Source: a virus. Taken from it: 25,319 bases of DNA. The notes beneath the pieces are model-generated. The model was not told the DNA's origin. It was given only the letters and a program-made list of their open reading frames with translations, and ran no database searches. Made by a program: the position numbers and the translations under genes. Positions 1-6,585 of the stretch are shown piece after piece. The stretch is from positions 1 to 25,319 of the IMG/VR virus record IMGVR_UViG_3300045747_000143; one strand, 5' to 3'. Each line of letters opens with the position of its first letter. Position 1 is the stretch's first letter.

Positions 1-215
1 AGCACTTCGTCGAGGGTCATGGGCGGGAAGCGGCGGTCCCACTCGGCGAAGAGGGCGTCGAGGTGCGCATGCTCGGCTTCGATCGTCATGATGTCGCTAC
101 CGTCGAGATCGTCGAGTGCCGCAGCGTCGTACTGTTCGATGAAGTCGGCGGCGTCCTGGATGTCGACGAGGAGATCTTCGACGCTGAGGCGCGCGAGGCT
201 GTTGAGGTCGGTCAT
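1..215 (-). CDS. Hypothetical acidic protein, 5' part only (runs off left edge)
   Basis: On the minus strand an ATG at 215-213 opens a frame of 71 codons without a stop up to the left edge. It is preceded at seven bases by a clear Shine-Dalgarno AGGAG (minus strand, about 223-228). The product begins MTDLNSLARLSVEDLLVDIQ and is acidic, with predicted helix-forming Leu/Ala/Asp/Glu stretches and a DRRFPPMTLDE segment near the visible end. Third codon positions are almost all G or C, as in the other genes here. I do not recognise the family. It is the only gene pointing left, so it probably belongs to another transcription unit (early, replication or regulatory genes). Two overlapping + strand frames over the same bases lack ribosome-binding sites and look like shadows. 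Confidence 0.7.
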   Translation of the reverse strand, partial: MTDLNSLARLSVEDLLVDIQDAADFIEQYDAAALDDLDGSDIMTIEAEHAHLDALFAEWDRRFPPMTLDEV

Positions 216-248
216 GGTCTTGCTCCTAGGGATGTGGTGATGACGTGT

Positions 249-280
249 GGTCACCCAGTGCCTTACCCACCGGGTCACCC
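249..280. repeat. Direct repeat GGTCACCC x2 near the leftward gene start
   Basis: GGTCACCC occurs at 249-256 and again at 273-280, where it forms the palindrome GGGTCACCC (272-280). The copies are 24 bases apart and lie 34-65 bases upstream of the leftward start codon at 215. That is a position where an operator would be expected, but no protein partner can be identified. Confidence 0.5.
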
Positions 281-302
281 TACAAACCGCTACTCGGAGC
301 GT

Positions 303-317
303 GGCTGCGCAGCAGCC
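303..317. repeat. Hairpin GGCTGC-GCA-GCAGCC
   Basis: A perfect 6-bp stem with a three-base loop GCA lies in the non-coding interval. It is nearly identical to the hairpin upstream of the capsid gene at 7903-7917; the only two differing bases (position 5 and position 11) pair with each other in the stem. Confidence 0.6.
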
Positions 318-321
318 GCGT

Positions 322-355
322 GCTACGTCACTGAGTCACTGAGATACCCCGTAGC
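322..355. repeat. Tandem GTCACTGA pair framed by GCTACG/CGTAGC
   Basis: GTCACTGAGTCACTGAG at 327-343 is two 8-base units in tandem. Short inverted arms GCTACG (322-327) and CGTAGC (350-355) enclose it. The reverse complement of GTCACTGAGTCACTG differs by one base from CAGTGACCCAGTGAC at 2741-2755 inside the terminase gene. Confidence 0.55.
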
Positions 356-570
356 GTGGTGCCCATGCGGCGTGCGCTCTTGCGAGCGTTGAGGAGCGCA
401 GGAGCCGCGCGTCCTCGCGCGTGCGACGTAGCGACGAAGCGCGAGCGCTACGTGTCAGAAACGGGAAGAAGGTCCCTTGGGCACTACGTTTCTCGGTTTC
501 TTCGACGCCAGGAAACGCGATTTGCGGGAGGTCGGCTCAGCGGCTGAGTGGGTGAGTAGAGTCGGTCGCG

Positions 571-610
571 TAAAGCAAAATTTTTGAAAATTTGAAATTT
601 ATTTTCAAAT
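571..610. promoter_or_regulatory. AT-rich island with inverted repeat, possible promoter or packaging element
   Basis: This 40-base stretch is almost entirely A and T in a GC-rich genome. ATTTGAAA (590-597) and TTTCAAAT (603-610) form an 8-bp inverted repeat with a 5-base spacer. On the minus strand TTGAAA (608-603) lies 17 bases from AAAAAT (585-580), a weak sigma70-like pair that would transcribe towards the leftward gene. The low melting temperature would also suit an opening or bending site for terminase or replication. The role is inferred only. Confidence 0.4.
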
Positions 611-717
611 GTGCTGCAGCCCCGGACGGAGTCGGTAACCATCTCGACGCTCAAGGACGAGCGCCAGGAAGACCGCGCGCATGGACGCGCGTGGCCCACT
701 CCAGAGACCGAGGACTG

Positions 718-1161
718 ATGGCTGAGCAACCAGCAATGAAAACCTGCCCCGACTGCGAGCGAGTGCTGAGCCGGGAGGACGACTACTACCACTTCCAGTT
801 GAGCCCGACTTCGTCGAGGGTCAGCGCGTACTGTCGGGCCTGCAGTAGCACCCGCTCATCGCGTAACTGGAAGAAGCGCAAGCGCGACATCCAGGAGAAA
901 ATCATTGCCTACCTGCAGACCCACCAGTGCGTGGACTGTGGCGAGGCAGACTGGCAGGTGCTGGAGTTCGATCACCGGGACCGCGACAAGAAGATCGACG
1001 CCGTGTCGAACATGGTCAATCGCTGCGGCTGGCCGCAGGTGGAACGCGAGATCGCCAAGTGCGACGTGCGCTGCGCGAACTGCCACCGCCGCAAGACGGC
1101 GAAGGACCTCGACCACTACGCGTACCTGATCCCGCAGAACCTGTCGAACCGGGTCCACTGA
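718..1161 (+). CDS. HNH endonuclease, packaging-associated
   Basis: A 147-residue protein with two zinc-binding parts. The N-terminus has CPDC (10-13) and CRAC (39-42). The C-terminal HNH domain has CVDC (71-74), the catalytic core FDHRD (84-88) and the final CANCHRRKT (119-127), where C119/C122 complete the zinc site. The frame opens earlier, at 592, but that part would translate the AT-rich island, so I chose ATG 718, which has GAGGA just upstream (spacing is short); ATG 736 is an alternative. Phage HNH proteins encoded next to terminase, such as HK97 gp74, are known to take part with terminase in DNA cleavage during packaging. Its place three genes before the terminase small subunit supports that role here. 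A homing HNH enzyme is the alternative, less likely given the tight operon fit. Confidence 0.85.
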   Translation: MAEQPAMKTCPDCERVLSREDDYYHFQLSPTSSRVSAYCRACSSTRSSRNWKKRKRDIQEKIIAYLQTHQCVDCGEADWQVLEFDHRDRDKKIDAVSNMVNRCGWPQVEREIAKCDVRCANCHRRKTAKDLDHYAYLIPQNLSNRVH

Positions 1162-1346
1162 TGGAAGAGCCGAACCAGGATCCGGAGCAGACGCTGGCGG
1201 ACTTCCTCAGCGGCGTCACCATGGACGCGCTCGAAGACAACCAGACCCGGATCCAGTTCACGATCCATTACAAGGGCAACCTCGTGGACTGCGAGCTGTG
1301 CGTCAAGCGCATCTACGTCCCGGGCCTCTCCACCACCAAGCAGTAG
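1161..1346 (+). CDS. Hypothetical 61-residue protein
   Basis: ATG 1161 overlaps the stop of the HNH gene by one base (TGATG), so translation is probably coupled; I see no separate Shine-Dalgarno. The product is an acidic small protein with a short helical N-terminus (DPEQTLADFLSGV) followed by likely beta strands (TRIQFTIHYKG, CELCVKRIYV), ending at TAG 1346. No family is recognised. It sits between HNH and terminase genes, so a packaging accessory role is possible but unproven. A longer reading of this frame from 927 lies inside the HNH gene and is an artefact. Confidence 0.65.
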   Translation: MEEPNQDPEQTLADFLSGVTMDALEDNQTRIQFTIHYKGNLVDCELCVKRIYVPGLSTTKQ

Positions 1347-1354
1347 GAGCTACC

Positions 1355-1684
1355 ATGACTGACGCATTCAAGTTGGCGCAGGAGAATCTGCGCACCGCGA
1401 CCGAGTTCCACCAGCTCTTCCGCCACGTCGTCGACCCGACCCTGACCAGCACCGAGTGCGTCAGGCTCGTCCACGGCGACCGCGAGTCGGCGGCGTTCAT
1501 CATCGACGGCCCGGATCACGGCGTCATCGCCGGCTACGTGGCCCACTTCATCAACGAGCTGTTCAACACGCTCACCACGGGCGCCATGGCCGCGCCGGAG
1601 CAGCCGCCCCCCGCGAGCGAGTCGAGCGACCCGGAGCCGTCGCCGCTCGTGCTGCCCGAGAAGCCGCGACTCATCGGCGTGTGA
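1355..1684 (+). CDS. Hypothetical 109-residue protein
   Basis: ATG 1355 follows AGGAG (1345-1349) with five bases between, a good ribosome-binding site that overlaps the previous stop. The first 80 residues look helical (MTDAFKLAQENLRTATEFHQ, then a DGPDHGVIAGYVAHFINELF segment). The last 30 are a disordered Pro/Ser/Glu tail. I do not recognise the family. The gene is in the packaging operon directly before the terminase small subunit. Confidence 0.7.
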   Translation: MTDAFKLAQENLRTATEFHQLFRHVVDPTLTSTECVRLVHGDRESAAFIIDGPDHGVIAGYVAHFINELFNTLTTGAMAAPEQPPPASESSDPEPSPLVLPEKPRLIGV

Positions 1685-1687
1685 CCC

Positions 1688-2158
1688 GTGGCGATCGACT
1701 TCGAGCCGATACTGTCGACCATCACCCCGAAGCAGCGCCTCTTCGTCGAGGCGAAGCTCAAGGGCATGCCCGACGGCACGGCTCGGAGGATCGCCGGCAG
1801 CGAGGCGCGCTACGACGAGGAGCTGGCGGAACAGCGCGTCGCCGATGCGCTCAAGGCCTGTCAGGCGCTCAGCGCACGGGACCTGGGCGTCACGCGCGAC
1901 ACGCTCCACAACATGCTCATGGAGGCCTACCGGGCCTGCGCCGACGCCAAGGAAGTGGTGCTCGTGGTCCGCGCCCTGGCTGAACTCTACGGCTTGAACG
2001 CGCCGAAGAAGCTGGAGGTCAAGAACACCGGCACGATCGTCCACCGCGCGGAGCAACTGCGCTCGCTGTCCAACGACGAGCTGGAGAAGCTGGCCCACAG
2101 CGACGCGATCGACGCGGAATTCACGATCACTCCGAGGCTAGAGCACCAGCGTGGCTGA
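1688..2158 (+). CDS. Terminase small subunit
   Basis: A 156-residue protein starting at GTG 1688, three bases after the previous stop. The N-terminus, ITPKQRLFVEAKLKGMPDGT followed by ARRIAGSEA, matches the DNA-recognition helix-turn-helix region typical of small terminase subunits (the usual form is TPKQ..FV..yl...nat.AA..AGYs). The middle is helical and probably drives oligomerisation; the C-terminal part would contact the large subunit. Small terminases form rings that recognise the packaging site and regulate the large subunit. The end overlaps the large-subunit start by eight bases, which fits the assignment. The sequence is divergent, so the call rests on motif, size and context together. 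Confidence 0.75.
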   Translation: MAIDFEPILSTITPKQRLFVEAKLKGMPDGTARRIAGSEARYDEELAEQRVADALKACQALSARDLGVTRDTLHNMLMEAYRACADAKEVVLVVRALAELYGLNAPKKLEVKNTGTIVHRAEQLRSLSNDELEKLAHSDAIDAEFTITPRLEHQRG

Positions 2159-4280
2159 GGTCACGAACGCTTGCACTCGCTGCTGGAAGGCCGACGCGGT
2201 CAACAACCCACGCGGCTGGGCGATGTGCGGGCCGTGCGCGGCCTACGCCGACAAGGCGGTGACCATCCTGGAGGAAGTGTGGGCGGCGTACCCGGCCAAG
2301 AAGCACGGCGGCTCTGAGGCAGAGCGAGAGGCGTGGCGCGAGAGTACCAAGGAGCTGTTGAGCTGCCTCCCGGCCCGCGCCCGCCAGCCGAAGCAGGAGG
2401 CGCTGGTCATTGCATCCATGATCAAGGGGGCGAAGATCACCGGCCACACGCCGCCCGAGCTGGTGCATTACGTGGTGAAGGAGGGCGATCCGGTCCCGCC
2501 GCGCGCGCCGACCGTGCGCGAGCACCGCCGCCGTGTCGTCCAGGTGTGGCGCGCGACCAACTCCGCCAAGCGCACCAAGAAGAAGGGCACCCAGAAGCCG
2601 CGCAAGCCGCGCGCCAAGGGCCTGCTGGGCGCCGCAGTCGCGGCGATCGAGAACGGCGAGGTCCCGCACCGCCCCGCGGCGCCACTAAGTCACTTAGTCA
2701 CTCCGGTCCAGGCAGCCCTACCAATCCCGCCCGAGCCACCCAGTGACCCAGTGACGAAGGACGTGGTGCTGAGGGAGCTGGCCGCGCGCGAGCTGGCGCG
2801 GCGCAAGCTGCTACGGTTCATTCTGCGGATGTATCCACAGTATGAGGCCGGCTGGTTCCACATCGACCTGTGCGAGCGCCTGGAGAAGTTCCTCCAGGAC
2901 GTGATCGACCGCAAGAGCCCGCGGCTGATGCTCAGCGTGCCGCCGCGCCACGGCAAGTCGTTCATCGTGTCCGAGAAGTTCCCCGCCTGGGCGCTCGGCC
3001 GGTACCCCTGGCTGGAGTTCATCGGCGCGTCCTACGGCCAGGAGCTGGCGAACGACTTCTCGTTCAAGGTCCAGCAGCTCATCCAGAGCGAGGTCTACCA
3101 GCAGCTCTTCCCGAAGACGCAGTTGCAGGAGGGGCGCCAGTCCATCGAGACGTGGCGGACCACGGCCGGCGGCCAGTACATGGCGGCCGGCGCCGGCGGC
3201 CCGATGACCGGCCGCGGCGGCCACATCCTGGGCATCGACGACCCCCTCAAGAACCGTGACGAGGCCGACAGTTCTGCCATCCGCGAGCGGCTGCACCGCT
3301 GGTACACCTCGACGGCGTACACCCGGCTCATGCCCGGCGGCGGCGTGCTGATCACCCAGACGCGCTGGCACGACGACGATCTGGCCGGCCGGCTGGAGAC
3401 GGAGTACCGGACGGCGCTGCGCCAGCTCGGCGACGACGGCGTCTGGCCGGAGGACGCCGACCGCTGGGAGATCATCAGCTACCCGGCCATCGCCACCGAG
3501 GACGAGAAGTGGCGCCGCAAGGGCGAGGCGCTGCACCCGGAGCGCTACAACCTCGCGGCCCTGAACAAGATCAAGCGGACGCTCGGCCCGCGCGACTGGG
3601 CCGCGCTGTACCAGCAGACGCCGGTGCCCGACGAGGGCGGGTACTTCAAGGCGGAGTGGGTGCGCTACGCCGACAGCATGCCGGACCACAACGGGCTGCA
3701 GGTGTACGCGGCGTGCGACTTGGCCGTGTCGAAGAAGGATTCGGCCGACTTCACCGTGTTCGTGGTGGTCGGCGTGGACCGCTCGGACAACATCTGGGTG
3801 CTGGACGTGCGCCGCGGCCGCTGGAACGCCGCCGAGATCATCGACCAGCTCTTCGACGTCCACCGCGTGTGGAAGCCGAAGCTGATCGGCATGGAGGAGG
3901 GCGCGATCCTGTCGGCGATCGGCTCGTTCCTCGACAAGCGCATCGCCGAGGAGAAGCTCTGGGACATCGCGATCGAGCCCCAGAAGATCCGCGGCAAGGA
4001 CAAGGAGTCGCGCGCGCGGCCGATCCAGGGGCGCATGCAGCAGGGCATGGTGTATTTCCCGCGCAACGCGTCGTGGACCGCTGAGGCCATGAACGAGCTG
4101 CTGCGGTTCCCGGCCGGCACGCACGACGACATCGTCGACGCGCTGGGCTGGATCGGGCAGATGCTCTCCAGCATGTCGCAGCGGATGATCGAGACGAAGA
4201 AGCTGGAGAGTTGGAAGGACAAGCTGCACGAGCACGTCGAGAAGGCGGCCGGCGGTTCGACCGACTGGATGGCCGCTTAG
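2151..4280 (+). CDS. Terminase large subunit with N-terminal zinc-ribbon and basic extension
   Basis: A 709-residue protein from GTG 2151. The ATPase core starts near residue 205 and has Walker A PPRHGKS (264-270), Walker B ILGIDDP with D363/D364 and the following TQTRWHDDDL. The C-terminal RNase H-like nuclease has an acidic residue at D523 (AACDLAVSKKDSADF) and the closing HDDIVDALG (D659/D660). This is the motor that cuts and pumps DNA through the portal. Residues 1-205 are unusual: a CxxC...CxxC zinc ribbon (C8, C11, C26, C29), a helical part, a Lys/Arg-rich stretch (about 139-157) and a Pro-rich linker (178-205) encoded by GTCAC-type repeats. Many large terminases are about 450-550 residues, so this is an extension. 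GTG 2751 would give a core-only form but has no visible ribosome-binding site. Confidence 0.93.
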   Translation: MAEVTNACTRCWKADAVNNPRGWAMCGPCAAYADKAVTILEEVWAAYPAKKHGGSEAEREAWRESTKELLSCLPARARQPKQEALVIASMIKGAKITGHTPPELVHYVVKEGDPVPPRAPTVREHRRRVVQVWRATNSAKRTKKKGTQKPRKPRAKGLLGAAVAAIENGEVPHRPAAPLSHLVTPVQAALPIPPEPPSDPVTKDVVLRELAARELARRKLLRFILRMYPQYEAGWFHIDLCERLEKFLQDVIDRKSPRLMLSVPPRHGKSFIVSEKFPAWALGRYPWLEFIGASYGQELANDFSFKVQQLIQSEVYQQLFPKTQLQEGRQSIETWRTTAGGQYMAAGAGGPMTGRGGHILGIDDPLKNRDEADSSAIRERLHRWYTSTAYTRLMPGGGVLITQTRWHDDDLAGRLETEYRTALRQLGDDGVWPEDADRWEIISYPAIATEDEKWRRKGEALHPERYNLAALNKIKRTLGPRDWAALYQQTPVPDEGGYFKAEWVRYADSMPDHNGLQVYAACDLAVSKKDSADFTVFVVVGVDRSDNIWVLDVRRGRWNAAEIIDQLFDVHRVWKPKLIGMEEGAILSAIGSFLDKRIAEEKLWDIAIEPQKIRGKDKESRARPIQGRMQQGMVYFPRNASWTAEAMNELLRFPAGTHDDIVDALGWIGQMLSSMSQRMIETKKLESWKDKLHEHVEKAAGGSTDWMAA
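2684..2755. repeat. GTCAC/GTGAC repeats inside the terminase linker
   Basis: ACTAAGT-C-ACTTAGT (2684-2698) is a perfect 7-bp inverted repeat that contains AGTCACT, and AGTCACT recurs at 2697-2703. CAGTGACCCAGTGAC (2741-2755) is a tandem of the opposite orientation and differs by one base from the reverse complement of 327-341. They encode the LSHLVT and SDPVTKD segments between the terminase N-terminal extension and the ATPase core. Confidence 0.6.
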
Positions 4281-4281
4281 A

Positions 4282-4300
4282 TTGCAGCCCCGCTGCAGAT
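4282..4300. repeat. Intergenic hairpin element, copy between terminase and portal
   Basis: TTGCAGCCCCGCTGCAGAT: arms TGCAG/CTGCA around a CCCCG loop. It matches 17 of 19 bases at 7748-7766, and its first half recurs at 614-624. It starts two bases after the terminase stop, and there is no poly-T behind it. It may be an RNA processing or stability element, or a weak terminator. Confidence 0.55.
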
Positions 4301-4335
4301 AGGCGACAAGGCTGTATCCCGAGGACTCCGAGCCC

Positions 4336-6564
4336 ATGCCAGAGACAGTCGACGAGATCAACGCTGATGCGCACGCGCAGGGCGCCATCAACCCGCTCGA
4401 CGAGCTGTACATCGTCAACACGAACTGGCATGCGTACGTCAGGGCGCGCGACAACGGGCACCTGAAGTTCGTCCGCGACGCCAAGCAGTTCGACAAGTAT
4501 TACTGCGGCGAGCAGTGGGACGAGACCATCCTGTCGGACCTCGCCGCGTCGCGCCGCCCGGCGCAGACCATCAACCTGATCCTGTCGACCGTCAATGCGG
4601 TGACCGGCGAGTACCTCGCCAGCCAGCAGGACCTCGACGTCAAGCCCGTCGACTCGGAAGCGAACGAGGGCACCGCGCTCTCGCTTGAGAAGATCATCCG
4701 CCACATCCTCGAAGGATCGAGGTCGAAGTACGTCGAGAAGCAGGTGTTCATGGATGGCGTCATCCAGGACCGCGGCTACTTCGACATCCGGATGAATTTC
4801 GACGACAACGTGTTCGGCGAGATCACCGAGACGTCGCTCGACCCGATCGACGTGCTGCTCGACCCGGGCGGCCGGGAATACGACCCGCGGACGTGGTCGG
4901 AAGTCTTCGTCACGCGCTGGATGACGCCGGACCAGATCGAGGAGATGTACGGGAAGGAGATCGCCGACAAGGTGCGCTTCGTCGACCCGGGCATCAGCTT
5001 CGGCATCGACTCGATCGAGTTCGACCCGTCGACGTTCAGCGGACGCGATGCGTTCTACACCGCCGGCCCGATCGGCTTCCAGTACCGCGAGGACTGGAAG
5101 CAGGTGCGCCGCGTGCGCGTCCTGGAGCGCCAGTGGTTCAAGATGGCCCTGCGGGCTTACTTCCTCGACGTGCAGACCGGCGACACCTCGCCGGTGCCGG
5201 ACGGCTGGGACGCGCAGCGGATCCAGCGCGTGGTCGACGTGATGAAGTCGAAGCGGCAGGAGATCCAGATCATCAAGCGCAACGTGCGCCGGGTGAAGTG
5301 GACCGTCTCGGTCGACAAGTTCCTCATCCACAACGACTGGTCACCGTACGACTGGTTCACCGTCGTTCCGTTCTTCCCCTACTATCGCCGCGGCCGGCCA
5401 TTCGGCATCGTCCGCAACCTGATCTCGCTGCAGGACATCATGAACAAGGTCTCCTCACAGGAGATCCACGTCGTGAACACCAGCGCGAACTCGGGCTGGG
5501 TGGTGCAGCAGGGCTCGCTTGCGAACATGACGGTGCAGCAGCTCGAACAGGTCGGTGCCAAGACCGGCCTTGTGCTGGAGTACGGCAAGACGTTCCAGCC
5601 GCCCGTCAAGATCCAGCCGAACCAGGTCCCCGCGGGCCTGGAGCACATTGCCAACAAGGCGATGGTCTACTTCCGCGAGGTCAGCGGCGTCAGCGACGCC
5701 ATGCTCGGCCAGCCGGGCCGGGAAATCAGCGGCCGCGCCATCGAGCAGAAGCACTCGCGCGGCCTGCTCCAGCTCGACCTCGTGTTCGACAACCTCGCGT
5801 TCACGCGCCAGATCCGCGGCGAGATCATCCTCAAGCTGATCCAGCAGTTCTATACCGACGAGCGGGTGATCAGGATCCTGACGAATGACGTCCAGGAGGG
5901 CGATCAGTACGAGCAGGTGATGCTCAACGCCAAGCAGATGTCCGGCGAGATCCTCAACGACGTCACGCTCGGCAAGTACGACGTCGTCATGTCCAGCACG
6001 TCGTCGAAGGACACCGAGCAGGACAGCATCTTCGCGCAGCTCTGCTCGCTCCGCGAGATCGGCGTGAAGATTCCGGACTTCACGATGGTCGAGAACTCGA
6101 ACCTCGTGAACCGCAAGGAAGTCGCGCAGTGGATCCGCCAGCTCGAAGGTGCGGCGCAGCCGACACCCGAAGAGATCCAGCAGCACCAGCAACAGCAGCA
6201 GCTTGAGATGCAGGGCGCGATCGCCAAGATCGACAAGATGCGCGCCGACGCGCAGGCGTCGATGGCGCAGGCGCAGCTCTTCATGGCCCAGGCGCAGTCG
6301 CTGCCGGGCGAGCAGCAGGCCGCGATGACGAAGATCGGGGCCGAGATGCGCATCCGCATGGAAGAGATGTCCAACGAGATGGAGCAGCAGCGCCGCGACC
6401 TCGTCGCCCGCCTCGCCATCGCGCAGAAGAAGAGTTCAACGTCGGAGTACCAAGCCGGCATGCAGACGCTCTCGAAGCAGGGCGCGCAACAGTCGGCGGA
6501 GCGTATCGCCGGAATGAAGGAATTCGGGCGAGTGATCTCGACCCGGGTTCGAGCGGATAAGTAA
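4336..6564 (+). CDS. Portal protein, P22-type
   Basis: A 742-residue protein, close to the length of P22 gp1 (725). The N-terminal part contains FDKYYCGEQW followed by QTINLILSTVNAVTGEYLAS (about 77-96) and LDVKPVDS, a signature of the P22-like portal family. The body, up to about residue 600, has the repeated aromatic and charged segments of the wing and stem. The last 130 residues are Gln/Met/Ala-rich and strongly helical (QQHQQQQQLEMQGAIAKIDK onward), as expected for a C-terminal helical barrel above the ring. Portals form the twelve-fold ring at one capsid vertex through which terminase pumps DNA. ATG 4336 has a GAGGAC-like site about 12 bases upstream. Order terminase-portal-scaffold-capsid is the classic one. 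Confidence 0.9.
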   Translation: MPETVDEINADAHAQGAINPLDELYIVNTNWHAYVRARDNGHLKFVRDAKQFDKYYCGEQWDETILSDLAASRRPAQTINLILSTVNAVTGEYLASQQDLDVKPVDSEANEGTALSLEKIIRHILEGSRSKYVEKQVFMDGVIQDRGYFDIRMNFDDNVFGEITETSLDPIDVLLDPGGREYDPRTWSEVFVTRWMTPDQIEEMYGKEIADKVRFVDPGISFGIDSIEFDPSTFSGRDAFYTAGPIGFQYREDWKQVRRVRVLERQWFKMALRAYFLDVQTGDTSPVPDGWDAQRIQRVVDVMKSKRQEIQIIKRNVRRVKWTVSVDKFLIHNDWSPYDWFTVVPFFPYYRRGRPFGIVRNLISLQDIMNKVSSQEIHVVNTSANSGWVVQQGSLANMTVQQLEQVGAKTGLVLEYGKTFQPPVKIQPNQVPAGLEHIANKAMVYFREVSGVSDAMLGQPGREISGRAIEQKHSRGLLQLDLVFDNLAFTRQIRGEIILKLIQQFYTDERVIRILTNDVQEGDQYEQVMLNAKQMSGEILNDVTLGKYDVVMSSTSSKDTEQDSIFAQLCSLREIGVKIPDFTMVENSNLVNRKEVAQWIRQLEGAAQPTPEEIQQHQQQQQLEMQGAIAKIDKMRADAQASMAQAQLFMAQAQSLPGEQQAAMTKIGAEMRIRMEEMSNEMEQQRRDLVARLAIAQKKSSTSEYQAGMQTLSKQGAQQSAERIAGMKEFGRVISTRVRADK

Positions 6565-6585
6565 ACCACCACCGAGGATTGACCA

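Larger units (their letters stand above)
216..717. other. Non-coding divergent region: candidate control and packaging-start interval
   Basis: About 500 bases separate the leftward gene from the rightward packaging genes, and I can support no gene in them. The interval holds a direct repeat GGTCACCC (249-256 and 273-280), a 3-base-loop hairpin (303-317), a tandem GTCACTGA pair (327-342) and inverted repeats ACGTAGCG/CGCTACGT (426-433, 446-453) and AGAAACG/CGTTTCT (457-463, 487-493). It ends with an AT-rich island (571-610). Divergent transcription and the position just before HNH and terminase genes suggest promoters, operators and possibly cos or pac. No convincing sigma70 promoter with both boxes could be assigned. 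The short basic ORF inside it (365-547, +) lacks a ribosome-binding site and was not called. Confidence 0.6.

Noticed and set aside
365-547. A short basic + strand ORF (MRRALLRALRSAGAARPRAC...) in the left intergenic region
   Set aside because: No ribosome-binding site, Arg/Ala-rich low-complexity product and several inverted repeats in the same bases argue for non-coding DNA.
592-717. Upstream extension of the HNH gene from ATG 592
   Set aside because: The added 42 residues would be encoded partly by the AT-rich inverted repeat and have no domain character. No ribosome site precedes 592.
2751-4280. Separate core-only terminase starting at GTG 2751
   Set aside because: The codon is in frame and well placed before the ATPase core, but no ribosome-binding site lies upstream and the frame is continuous from 2151. 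Kept as an alternative only.
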